In this document: one piece after another, positions 39,002 to 49,039 of the stretch
Numbering within the stretch: position 1 is the stretch's first letter
How the letters are laid out: each line of letters opens with the position of its first letter
Origin: Burhinus oedicnemus
Taxonomy: Eukaryota > Chordata > Aves > Charadriiformes > Burhinidae
Assembly: GCA_008921705.1 (NCBI GenBank)
Contig: VFFE01009182.1
Location: 1,137,655 to 1,201,654, forward strand
Length of the DNA stretch: 64,000 nucleotides
Direction: 5' to 3'
Translations under genes and position numbers: made by a program
The notes under the pieces: generated by a model
The model's input: only the letters and a program-made list of their open reading frames with translations
What the model was told of the DNA's origin: nothing
The model's database searches: none

Positions 39002-39040
39002 GCTTATCTCTTTTTGATTCTATAGAGGGAGTTTGCCAAG
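39002..39040 (+). other. candidate 39-nt exon
   Basis: The acceptor tract is long and pyrimidine-rich, ending in CTCCCTTGTAG at 39001. The donor AAG|GTAAGAAG after 39040 is near consensus. Of the three frames only one is open: two bases, twelve codons (LSLFDSIEGVCQ), one base (phase 1-1). That frame continues in phase from the candidate at 35060-35101 and into the one at 46166-46195. The length is a multiple of three, so skipping would keep the frame. Splice-site quality is the main evidence; no homologue is recognised. Confidence 0.3.
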
Positions 39041-41003
39041 GTAAGAAGTAAGAAGTTTCTCGTTTTTTTTTTTTCTACTTCAAGCGTTTTATATTCTGAA
39101 AAAAATGTTACAGCCAGTAACAACTTAGATTTCCAGTGTGTCTGTCCTTATTCTGCCTTTTAAGATTTACAAATGAAATACGCAGGATTTTATTCTTTAC
39201 AAAAGACACAAGCAATAATTTTTCACTTAAGAGAAACTAAATGTTCTTGTTGTCATGAATCAAACTTCTGAGGACTATGAAAATTATTTCTTTGAGAACT
39301 TACAATAGAAAATACCACATGTACAAAACCCTCAGGGCCTATGCAGGGTAGTTTAAGCAGCTATTTTACCCAGCTGCCCAGCAGGAGTTTCCGTGGTGTG
39401 ATTATGCAGAGAATCTCACAGAAATCTATTTTTAAAAAGTGCTTGAAAAAAAGAACAATGTAGCTGGAAGGAAGAATAAAGCCTGGTTTTACTCTTTGTT
39501 AAGCCAGATTTACTTGTTTCTTGTTCTCAAATGTTGAAAGTGTGGACACTCTAAAATTTGAAGTGAAGTTTAAATTTGATATTTCTGAAAGTTCTTGAAA
39601 CAATTTACCTAAATCATTTTTTTAGCAAAATGCCTTTAACAGGTTTAGGAATTACCTTCTTAAGTGTTGGAAGGATGTGGTTCTAGGGAGAGATTGCTTG
39701 AGGCTTTTAAGAGAAGTGGTAAAAGCAAAAAGAGGTTTGGTCTTCTTTCTTGTGTAAGTAGGGAAAGTGGGGTGTCAGATTCACAATTCTGAAGAAAGAA
39801 AAAAAAATATTTTTAACAATTTCCTCATCCTTTCTCTTTATAAATATCAACTGTGGACTTGTATCAGTCTTCTCTTCTGCTCTTCTTAGATTTCATGTGG
39901 TCTTTTAAACTCAGAATAGGCTACCTGTTCTTTGTTCTGAAGTACTTCTCTACTGTTTTTCTTTGTGATCTTTACCTGACCTTCCTTAGTATCTTCACCT
40001 TCAGATCCAACTTATTCCTGCAGAAAACTGAGAAATATTGAAAAGAGAAGTAAAATAAATATCATTAACCATGTAATAAAAATGGATGGGAAAGTATGTC
40101 TAGTAAACTAAAGTTTTCTTACACCTAACTTTACCTTAAATGCTACCCTTGACCCCTGTAGGTACTGATTAGTTTGCTGCTTTTTCTTAAGAATGGTTAT
40201 TTTCTTGAACTCATTTTTGTAATGTGCCTGGGAAAGTTTTAGGATAAGAACATAAGGGTGATCATACCGGATAATACTAAAGATTCAATGAGGTAATATT
40301 TGGCAGTGGCCATTAGTAGATGTGGACGGAAGAGTACAATAATGCCACCACATACAAAATATCCTTTCAAAGTCCAAAAGTTTTTGGCTCAAGAACTTCC
40401 TGTGCCAGCAATTGTTTCTTTTCCTATAAGGTGTGACTTAACCCTTAGGAGGCATCTGAATTCTCAGTATTCATGTCATCTTTCTTCAGGAGGTCCCACA
40501 GCTTAACGGTGACATGATCCCTCGCTTTGTGTTTTGCACTCAACACCTGTTAACTTTCCTGTTTCTCATATGGGAAGATATAATAATTCCTTCATCATTC
40601 TATTTATGACACTCATGATTTTACTGATCTCTATTACATCTCCTATTATTTTCAACTTTTCATGCTCAGGAGTCCTAATTGTTTAAATCAGTTCATATCT
40701 TTCACATCCGTGTTGTCTCTGCCTGAACGTTTATCACTTCCATGTTACTTTTTCCAAGTTGCAGAAGATCAGACCTGTACAGAATTTCAAGTTGTGGGTG
40801 TATTACAGATTTATACAGGGGTTTAACAGTTTTCCTCTCTTTTCTATTTGGGTTTTTTCACCCATAACCAAGCATGGAGTTTAGAACTGCTATCCCTCGA
40901 AAATCTTATTCCGAAATAGGAATTGTCATTTTAAAGTTGATCATTTCATATATCAAGTTACGACTATTTTTGTGCAACAGTTTATATCTACCTATCTTGA
41001 ATT

Positions 41004-41189
41004 TCAACTGCTATTATCATTAACTACCGTCTTCTTTGACAGGTCCTTTGACAGTGGTTCACTCAGCCATAATCTGTACCACCACCATAACTTGGTATCA
41101 TCAGCAAATTTTGCCATGCCCTTTTCCAGATCACTTATGAACATGCTGAAAAGCAAAAGGACTTTTCCTTTGCTATGAAAACTCCCCAT
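41004..41189 (-). pseudogene. CR1 reverse transcriptase fragment with FADD box
   Basis: A 61-codon minus-strand frame contains ISDLEKGMAKFADDTKLW. This matches the RT motif around the two catalytic aspartates, written FADD in CR1 (YxDD in most reverse transcriptases). The two Asp codons lie at 41097-41102. The flanking residues in the order FI-DLE-G--KFADDTKL are typical of CR1 ORF2. The frame is closed on both sides by substitutions, so only this short piece of the palm domain is still readable. Confidence 0.85.
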
Positions 41190-41203
41190 TTACAAACACC
41201 GCT

Positions 41204-41205
41204 TT

Positions 41206-41257
<52 letters not shown>

Positions 41258-41259
41258 TT
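41204..41259. repeat. (TTTC)n microsatellite, about 14 units
   Basis: A tetranucleotide TTTC array sits inside the ancient CR1, at a place where related elements have a short T/C-rich stretch before TTTTAACCA. The second copy of this array (42,454-42,505) is cut by the assembly gap. Confidence 0.95.
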
Positions 41260-41882
41260 AACCAATTATTTATCTATGGAAAGTCTTTTTCTCTTATTTC
41301 ATGCTTGTATATTTTCCTTAAGAGCCTATGGTGAAAGCTTTTCTGAAATTCAAGGAGATTTGCATTAACAAAGCCTCTTTTATCCATATGCCTTTGACTC
41401 CTTTAAAAAAATCTAACAATCTTTGAGCCCAAACTTACGCTTCAAAGGGTGTGTTGATTTTTCTTTTCCTGTTTGTACAACCATCCATCAGTTCCCTGGT
41501 AAAGTTTCTACTCATTTTCCTGGTAGGTTTATCAATTTGCAGTTCCATGGACGTCAGATCCGCAAAACCTTTGAAATATTGATTAGATATTTGACCACCT
41601 CCCAGTCATCATATGTGAACGCAGAGAAGTTATACACTACAATTAGTAGGCAGGGTATTTTATTCCTGAATTACGCTAAAGTGCAGGATGAACATCGTAT
41701 GATCCTGACAATTTGTTGCTATTCATTTTTAATCTATTCAGTCCACAACCTCTTTTATCGGCACTTTGATTTCATTCAGATCCTCTGCTGAGAAAGACAA
41801 GAGTGAGATCCAGATAACCAATGAATCAACAAGCCATACATGTTTCTGTGAACACAAGTCATTTTGCCATGCTGGAGACCAT

Positions 41883-41961
41883 ATCATAGAATTACAGAAT
41901 CATGGAATGGCTTGGGCTGGAAGGAACCTTTAAAGATCATCCAGTCCAACCCCCCTGCACA
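41883..41961 (-). mobile_element. CR1 3'-end fragment (avian type)
   Basis: ATCATAGAATTACAGAATCA followed by GGCTTGGGCTGGAAGGAACC and ending in CCAACCCCCCTGC is the reverse complement of an avian CR1 3' UTR. The 8-bp terminal units are at the left. Only about 80 bp are present, a strongly 5'-truncated insertion. The same fragment appears again at 43879-43957 because of the duplicated segment. Confidence 0.9.
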
Positions 41962-42433
41962 GCTCTCTTGACAGTTCTGGCACAGGAACAGTCGATTTAA
42001 GTTTATTATTGACACTGAGCTGTATAGATAAGCAAAGCACAATATATTTTATGAGTACAGTTTCTTGCCTGAATCATACAACTGACCTGGTTTTCTCTGC
42101 TTCAAAGAAAGACTAGATTTTCTCACAGATCTTTTTTGTAATTCAAAGGTTCAGATTTTAGAGAACTGTTTTATTTTTCCTTTGCTGTAGTTAAATTACA
42201 TAAATTGACACCTTTCAGAATCTATTTCTCCTATTTAAGAGTCCTCTGTGGTAGTTCTTTGTTTCTTGTGTGAGCATTAACCCAGATTTACTGTAGACGT
42301 TGTAACAAAGAGTAGGCAGATGTAGCTGTGCTTTTCTAATGTCAAACAATCTCTGTCAGCATGCCTGTTCTTCCTGTATAGATTATTTTTGTTTGTGTTT
42401 GGTTTTCTGTTCATAGTGGAGCCACAAGGGATA

Positions 42434-42453
42434 NNNNNNNNNNNNNNNNNNNN
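42434..42453. other. assembly gap (20 N)
   Basis: Exactly 20 N join the end of the left copy to the middle of a TTTC array. A fixed short N run is a scaffolding convention for a gap of unknown size. The sequences on its two sides overlap, so nothing need be missing here. Confidence 0.98.
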
Positions 42454-42455
42454 TT

Positions 42456-42503
<48 letters not shown>

Positions 42504-42505
42504 TT
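42454..42505. repeat. (TTTC)n microsatellite, truncated by the gap
   Basis: The right-hand contig starts inside this array. It corresponds to 41,204-41,259. The total unit number cannot be read because the left part is missing. Confidence 0.95.
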
Positions 42506-43225
42506 AACCAATTATTTATCTATGGAAAGTCTTTTTCTCTTATTTCATGCTTGTATATTTTCCTTAAGAGCCTATGGTGAAAGCTTTTCTGAAATTCAAG
42601 GAGATTTGCATTAACAAAGCCTCTTTTATCCATATGCCTTTGACTCCTTTAAAAAAATCTAACAATCTTTGAGCCCAAACTTACGCTTCAAAGGGTGTGT
42701 TGATTTTTCTTTTCCTGTTTGTACAACCATCCATCAGTTCCCTGGTAAAGTTTCTACTCATTTTCCTGGTAGGTTTATCAATTTGCAGTTCCATGGACGT
42801 CAGATCCGCAAAACCTTTGAAATATTGATTAGATATTTGACCACCTCCCAGTCATCATATGTGAACGCAGAGAAGTTATACACTACAATTAGTAGGCAGG
42901 GTATTTTATTCCTGAATTACGCTAAAGTGCAGGATGAACATCGTATGATCCTGACAATTTGTTGCTATTCATTTTTAATCTATTCAGTCCACAACCTCTT
43001 TTATCGGCACTTTGATTTCATTCAGATCCTCTGCTGAGAAAGACAAGAGCGAGATCCAAATTCCAAGATAAAAGACTAATAATTTAATCTTCCTTCTCTC
43101 ATCTTATATTTTACCAGTTCTGGCCCCCAGATGTTCTTTACAGATTTCTTGCTCTGATACATTTCAGAAAAGGATCTATTGTTTTTGTGATGATATAGAG
43201 GAGCCAACGATCTAGTTGTTCTTAA
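42506..43225 (-). mobile_element. ancient CR1-family LINE, second copy, extending further upstream
   Basis: The first 553 bp repeat the LINE sequence of 41,260-41,812. The LINE then continues into DNA absent from the left copy. Blocks at about 43,117-43,225 (TTCTGGCCCCCAGA, TTGCTCTGATACATTTCAG, TTTTTGTGATGATATAGAGG, CGATCTAGTTGTTCTT) follow the next part of an old CR1 ORF2 in the right order and orientation. Continuity across 43,058/43,059 shows that the long form is the original arrangement. The alignment rests on recalled family sequence. Confidence 0.7.
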
Positions 43226-43808
43226 AGCAGCATATGTTTAATATCTCTATCTCAATTTTTTCTTATAAGGAGTCTTTTAATAACTGTTCTGTTTGTCTGA
43301 CAAAAAAGAAAGATATGGCTTGCAGATATTTGGGAGACAATACACATTAATGCATAGCCAGACTGGAAAATGTTTCTGCATGTTCCTGTAACACTACTAG
43401 TTAATCTATATGTGGATGAATTTGGAGTATGAGCAATGGTGCAGGTCTTTTGCAGATATGTTGAAGAAGGTTATGTCACAGATACTCAATTTTGTGTTTG
43501 GATTGTTCTTCACATTGAGTTTTTCAGACTGGATGCTTGTCCCCAGACATTTGGTAAATCCAAAAGAAACTTTAATTCTCTCCTCTCAGCTGGCAGAAGA
43601 ATATATTTATTTTCAGCATAGTTTGGAAAATCATTTGAGTTACAGATCCTACAAGTCCTAAAACTGTGTCTTGCCCATTTTCCTACCTAATCGTAACCTG
43701 CAGAGCCCCTTTGGTTAGTACGATTTGCTCTTCTTTTAAGTGGATCCTTTCCTACCTTCCCAGGCTGGATGAGACCCATGAGGTATCTACGGTATGGCAC
43801 TAGAGCAA
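43059..43808. other. 750-bp segment present in one copy only
   Basis: The left flank reads GAGATCCA|AATTCC and the right flank AGAGCAA|GATAACC. The short form joins them as GAGATCCA|GATAACC with about one base of microhomology. No terminal inverted repeats, target duplication or poly-A tail bound the segment, so it is not a mobile-element insertion. It begins with ancient LINE sequence (to about 43,225). The remainder is unique, with an unremarkable 83-codon open frame at 43410-43661. Confidence 0.9.
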
Positions 43809-43878
43809 GATAACCAATGAATCAACAAGCCATACATGTTTCTGTGAACACGAGTCATTTTGCCATGCTGGAGACCAT

Positions 43879-43957
43879 ATCATAGAATTACAGAATCATG
43901 GAATGGCTTGGGCTGGAAGGAACCTTTAAAGATCATCCAGTCCAACCCCCCTGCACA
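43879..43957 (-). mobile_element. CR1 3'-end fragment, second copy
   Basis: Identical by eye to 41883-41961; the same insertion seen twice through the duplicated segment rather than an independent event. Confidence 0.9.
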
Positions 43958-45884
43958 GCTCTCTTGACAGTTCTGGCACAGGAACAGTCGATTTAAGTTT
44001 ATTATTGACACTGAGCTGTATAGATAAGCAAAGCACAATATATTTTATGAGTACAGTTTCTTGCCTGAATCATACAACTGACCTGGTTTTCTCTGCTTCA
44101 AAGAAAGACTAGATTTTCTCACAGATCTTTTTTGTAATTCAAAGGTTCAGATTTTAGAGAACTGTTTTATTTTTCCTTTGCTGTAGTTAAATTACATAAA
44201 TTGACACCTTTCAGAATCTATTTCTCCTATTTAAGAGTCCTCTGTGGTAGTTCTTTGTTTCTTGTGTGAGCATTAACCCAGATTTACTGTAGACGTTGTA
44301 ACAAAGAGTAGGCAGATGTAGCTGTGCTTTTCTAATGTCAAACAATCTCTGTCAGCATGCCTGTTCTTCCTGTATAGATTATTTTTGTTTGTGTTTGGTT
44401 TTCTGTTCATAGTGGAGCCACAAGGGATACAACATTAGCCCACCTGCAATGTCTAAATCTTTACGTAGTTGAGTTTCTCAGCGTGCCTGTAGAAAACCAA
44501 AACATGCAAATCCCATATTGGATGGCTAGCACAAATAAGTTGGTTTCCACAGTGCAGTTTTGAACAATTCTAAGTATTCCTGTCATGTTGCATTTTACAT
44601 AACATTGCCATTATACATGGAATACATTTAGACATCTCAGAGGTGAACATAATGGATGTCATGATGAGGAATTAGAAACCGTTAGGAATGCTTGCTGGCC
44701 CTAGTGAGATCAGAAATACAAAGAATCAATTAATAGCTCTGCCAGTCAGTCTATCATGCAGATCTCAGTAAGGGAGATAAAGCATTTTTGTCAAGGTAAC
44801 AATCACATCTTCTCCAGGTTGACCTGATAAAAATGCTGTTTACACATTTCTTCTTAAATGGGCTGTATATCTTGCATGCTTGCTTTCTCATTCCTTTCCT
44901 AACTGAATTAAAAAAAAAAAATAAAAAAATCCAAAAGTTTCCCCATCCTGAACCTGGCTCCTGGCGTGATGGTGGGTTTATTGCCTTTGCTCAGGCTCAG
45001 GCTTCTTCTGGGATCTGAGGGTAAGTGGGGAGAAGGGGTGGGACTCCTGTTTTTCTAAAATTTGCTTTGCTAAATTTGGAGTTCTCATGATTTGTGAATT
45101 ACAGCTCTTTAAATAGATGGAAATTATGCTTGCAGGAGAGGTAGCAGCTCCCGCTCCTGCTGTGCTTACAGGCAAGTTGGATCACAGAGCTGGGAGCTAA
45201 CTTCCCACAGAGCCAAGTCAGCAGCCGGAAGGCAGCAGGAGCCCATTTTTGTGGGGAAAATGGGATCCTTGCCCCTGCAGGAGGCAGGACATTTAGCTGA
45301 ATGTTGAGTTCCCCGGGAGCTGAGAAGCAGAAGCAACCACTTTTCATAGAGAGGAGAGACTGCTGTGCAGCAGGGTGGTGACAGCTGACTCCCCAGAGAA
45401 GCCCTTCCAAAGCACCTATAAGAGTGCAACTACCCCAGTATTCCCCAAATGAGCAATGGCACTGTGATGTCAAAAAAAAACAATCCAAACCCTAGAAAGG
45501 GTGTGACATTCCTGCTCGTTACTGAGACTAACCACACAGTGGCTTCCTAGACACACGTTGTGCTCTATACCCTTCTTCATATATTGGTTTTGCTTAAAAA
45601 CCATGGCAAGTTAATGATAAACTATGCAACAAAGTCCAGTGATGTGAGAGATTTAAATTTCCAAAGTAAATTGTGACTTTTTTATACACATAGGAACCTC
45701 CTCAAAGCATTCAAGACAGATTTTTAAAGAAGTTAGGTCTGTATGTGGATATTCAAGTGACTGTGCTATCCTCCCGCTCTTCCTTTGGCTGTGCATAAAT
45801 GTTTCCACAGCTGAAAAGCATCTGGAAGTGATATCCAGAAGCCTACTGACATCTGTGTTACTACCTCTCTCTGCTCTGATTTAG

Positions 45885-45960
45885 GTACACCGTCCTTCCA
45901 AATCGTGGTTTCTCAGCACGGCACGATAGGTCTGCAAGTCTGTCCATGATATTGAAAGCT
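45885..45960 (+). other. candidate 76-nt exon
   Basis: The acceptor CTACCTCTCTCTGCTCTGATTTAG ends at 45884 after a good pyrimidine tract. GTGAGTAC follows 45960. One frame is open throughout: one base, then 25 codons beginning YTVLPNRGFSARHD, ending on a codon boundary. The other two frames contain stops. The interval has several CpGs (ACCGTCC, AATCGTGG, GCACGGCACGAT). Its phase does not fit the other candidates, and its length is not a multiple of three. It could be an exon of a long noncoding RNA or a chance pair of sites. Confidence 0.22.
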
Positions 45961-46165
45961 GTGAGTACTAAAAGCTAAGCTGTGAAGCACAGATTCTTCA
46001 CAGGATGGATGTTTTATATTTTTTGTGTAATCTGGTCCACCAAATTGAATGGAACCCAAAATGGCGCCCTTATGAATCCTACCGAGACACTGGTTCCTCC
46101 AGCCACTGACAGGTGTCGTGCTGTGATGGTACAGTGACTAGGCTGGCTGCTTCCTGATGCTGCAG

Positions 46166-46195
46166 GAATTCTGTCCAGTGACTTCTACATCACAG
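46166..46195 (+). other. candidate 30-nt exon
   Basis: The donor ACAG|GTGAGTAAA after 46195 is excellent. The acceptor (TTCCTGATGCTGCAG, ending 46165) is only moderate. With two bases completing a codon, nine codons (ILSSDFYIT) and one base left over, the interval is open in phase 1-1 and continues in frame from 39002-39040. The same frame is open upstream of the acceptor back to 46138. A longer exon with a different acceptor is possible. No homologue is recognised. Confidence 0.2.
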
Positions 46196-48837
46196 GTGAG
46201 TAAAATTTATACAATCATTTTGGAATTAAGCACAAACGTAAATTTAGCTTTAAGCTGGAAAAAAAACCTTACTGCCTTGAGTATATAGGTTTTTTGAGTG
46301 GGATTAAAAAAAAAAGTAGGTCAGTATGCTTTGTAAATAATGGTGCAGTTCCTCTACAGAACTTTTCATAGAGGTTTTTAGGTACTTTATCAACTTTTCT
46401 ACATTGTATGTAAATTATCATCGTTATCACTTAAAAGAATTCGTAAACAGTCATGATAATCAGTAGGAAAAATTTTAATTCCCTTTCTTTGGCAAATGCT
46501 CATTTGCTAGTGTAGGAAAGGGAAATATTTATTTTAATCTTGTTTGTTGGCTTTCAGTTAATCACCCTGGTAATATTTGGAGGTGACTTGCAAATCTTTA
46601 TATAATATTAGATGTGGATTTTGTATATGCTTTTGGTTGTTACTATTGTGGTTTTATATAAAAGCATCAATAGCTATTCTTTAGCCTTTTACTGAAAACT
46701 TTTTTCCTGCTTTTTACTGTAGGTAGGAAAGATTGACCTAAATAACTCCTTCATAGGAGACTGTAGAATGTGGGACATGCAGCGCCCATTGCAGCATTTC
46801 TTGGGTATTCTGAATTTATTTGAATAAGCCATTAAGCCCCCAAACAGCAAAATAATTGCAGATGCTTTCAGCCCAAATAACTAAAATGAAAATCAACTCT
46901 AATGACATGATCAAATGTGTTGCGAAAAACATAATAACAAATAGTTTTGCTTTGAATGTCGTGTTTTACTGTAAAATACATTCACTTAGAATATTCCAGT
47001 GATGTGTCACCTAGATTCCACCTTAAAGATTTCATTTTATCTTTCTTTATGTAGGTTATACAGTGAACAGCATTTGGATCAGAAGTCTCATTGTGCATAT
47101 TAATCTGAGGGGGATTTTTTCACTGTTCATACGCAGGTTTTGAGACAATGATTTAAACAGGCTGATGGGATTTTTGGTATGTCCTCTATGAATAGTTAGT
47201 ATAATTGCCATGAATTTGGCCAGGTGTAGCTAAATAATGTTTCAGGCAAAGAACTAAGTGCAAGGCTTTTTGCACAATAATTTTCTGGGTAAGGTTCAAC
47301 AAAATGAAAACTCATCAGAAACCCTGCTGGGATTCCATCAGCCAGCATTTATTTGCAGTTGCTGGTACACCTGCTTACACAGTAATAATACACCAGTGAG
47401 TTAAGTCACTATGCCAATGCAAATTAGCTTTATTTTGAAACATATGATGAGTAAAAAAACCCTGTAATGCCACTAGATGCATGCAGGAAACTGATGGGAC
47501 AAAAAAAATAACTGCACATTTACTCCGGCCTTTTCTATTGCTGCACTTCTGTATGCTGCCATATCCCATAAGAGTACCTAGTCTATTTATAGTATGTATC
47601 TGGAACATATGCTTTTCTCCTCCTCTGTAACTAGATTTTCTTTAGCCAGAGCTTTGCCATCTGCAATATTATTTTTTTTTCAAAGATGATCCAGTATTTC
47701 AATCTGGGGAGAAATTTCTCAAAGTGGTCTTATCTGTCTATTTGTTTAATACGATCTTTCCTTAGCCCCAGACAGACTCTGGTTTATGTTAGAGCAGTTC
47801 ATCCTGTACGTATTTGTTTTTTGTGATGAAATCACTAATCTTAAAAAGGGGTTTAACATTATGCAATGAATTTCTCAGTGCCACAGACTGATTTCTGGTG
47901 TTTGACCCCTAACTTCTTTTTTTGTTTAAAAAAAAATCCAAACAATTTTCAGACAATAAAAACCTTATTTTTTGTGCTGGGATTATCAAGGTATCATGGG
48001 AAAATCAGGTGCCCAAAACTCACTGAAATCTAACCTCTCTTATAGTCCTTTGAAAATCTCAGCCATTGCCAGCAGGCATTCAGTGATCACAATGATGAGG
48101 TGTGGGAATTTGAACCTGAACAGAATAGTAAGAATTTGGATGTTGAACCATGTAACAACAATAGAGATCTAAATTTTATCCTGTCTTTCAATCTTCAGCG
48201 TACTACAAATTTATTCAAACATTCTCTTCTCTTAAGTGCTTTTCCTTTGTTTCCAGAAACTAAGCACAGATCTACCCTGGATTCTGCCAGCACAGCTATT
48301 TCAGTCAGGAGTGTGAAGGCAAAGCTGTGGTGACAGAAGAGCAAGCAAGACACTTGTTCTGGCACTGAGGCCCCTGGCATCTTGTGTGAGCACATACAGA
48401 GGGTAACAAATGCTCAGGAAGCAGCAAGCTTGTGCATAGCTCAGTTGGCCTGAGAGAAACCCTTTCTGCAGAGAGAGGTGGTTGCTGGTGCATTAGCAGG
48501 AACCCTTCGTGCATCTGCATGAGTCTGCATGGTAAAAGAACAAAGTTCCTGTATCAGTCCTGGATTCTAGAGCCCCAGTTGTCTGCCCCACAGATACTAG
48601 TTTTCTCCAGGATTTCTCTTGAAGGAAACATGAAGATTCCCTCCTAGACAAAATCCAGGGTTGTTCTGGTGGTGGATTAAATCACTGTCTGTAAGAACTT
48701 CTTTACCAGGTAATATGGATGAAACTATGTCAGCTTTGGCCCTCTCTTCTCTTCACAGTCCTCCAATAACATCCCAGCAGACTGTAAACTCAAGTATTTC
48801 ATGTTTTTTTATGAAAGTATCTTGCATTACTTATTTA

Positions 48838-48951
48838 AAATAAAAACAACAACCCAAAAAAACATAAACCAAAAAACCCCAACACCCCACCCCAACAACA
48901 ACAAAAAAACCCACCCCAAAACCCACAAACTCAACAAAAACAGCAACAAAA
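48838..48951. repeat. A/C-rich low-complexity tract, G-quadruplex-prone on minus strand
   Basis: About 110 bases consist almost only of A and C. Runs of three or four C lie at 48877-48880, 48885-48888, 48890-48893, 48910-48912, 48914-48917 and 48922-48924. On the minus strand these are G-runs separated by 1-16 bases, enough for a G-quadruplex. The tract directly abuts the CR1 tail on its right. Confidence 0.8.
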
Positions 48952-48954
48952 GAT

Positions 48955-49039
48955 CCCAGGCTGACCTCGTTTGATCAGAGGTTTGGACTAGATGATCTCA
49001 AGAGGTTCCTTTCAACCTCAGCCATTCTTTGATTCTGTG
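48955..49039 (+). mobile_element. CR1 3'-end fragment (avian type)
   Basis: TTTGATCAGAGGTTTGGACT, AGATGATCTCAAGAGG, CCTTTCAACCTCAGCC and the closing ATTCTTTGATTCTGTG follow the 3' end of an avian CR1 in order. Only the last 85 bp or so remain. The left boundary is blurred by the A/C-rich tract. Confidence 0.9.

Larger units (their letters stand above)
40244..41811 (-). mobile_element. ancient CR1-family LINE, RT region to 3' end
   Basis: The plus strand follows the reverse complement of an old sauropsid CR1 over about 1.5 kb. The 3' tail (ATAAGAACATAAGGGTGATC) is at about 40,250, the 3' UTR and C-terminal ORF2 at about 40,300-40,850, and the RT catalytic box at about 41,091-41,108. More upstream RT sequence runs to 41,811. 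A (TTTC)n expansion (41,204-41,259) interrupts it. Many substitutions and stops show great age. The same LINE carries on in the right-hand copy (42,506-43,058) and into the 750 bp missing here, so this copy ends at a deletion, not at a natural element end. Confidence 0.8.
41204..42433. repeat. left copy of a near-identical duplicated segment (deletion form)
   Basis: Bases 41,260-41,812 correspond to 42,506-43,058 (offset 1246). Bases 41,813-42,433 correspond to 43,809-44,429 (offset 1996). By eye only two substitutions were found: T at 41,804 versus C at 43,050, and A at 41,856 versus G at 43,852. The 750-bp offset change marks a segment absent here. The copy ends abruptly at the N run. Confidence 0.95.
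42454..44429. repeat. right copy of the duplicated segment (full-length form)
   Basis: It matches the left copy at both ends but carries 750 bp more (43,059-43,808). The match to the left copy ends at 44,429, exactly where the left copy meets the N run. Beyond 44,429 the sequence is unique. The expected true order at the locus is TTTC array, ancient LINE, the 750 bp, CR1 fragment, then 44,430 onward. Confidence 0.95.
44430..48837. other. noncoding DNA
   Basis: No gene is recognised. A moderately GC-rich part (about 44,950-45,470) has open frames of up to 129 codons on the minus strand without recognisable domains. Two exon candidates near 45.9 and 46.2 kb are listed separately. Confidence 0.5.

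Noticed and set aside
41423..41791. Identical 122-codon open frames at 41423-41791 and 42669-43037, suggesting a duplicated gene
   Set aside because: Both lie antisense in decayed CR1 sequence. The identity comes from the two-haplotype assembly duplication, not from coding constraint.
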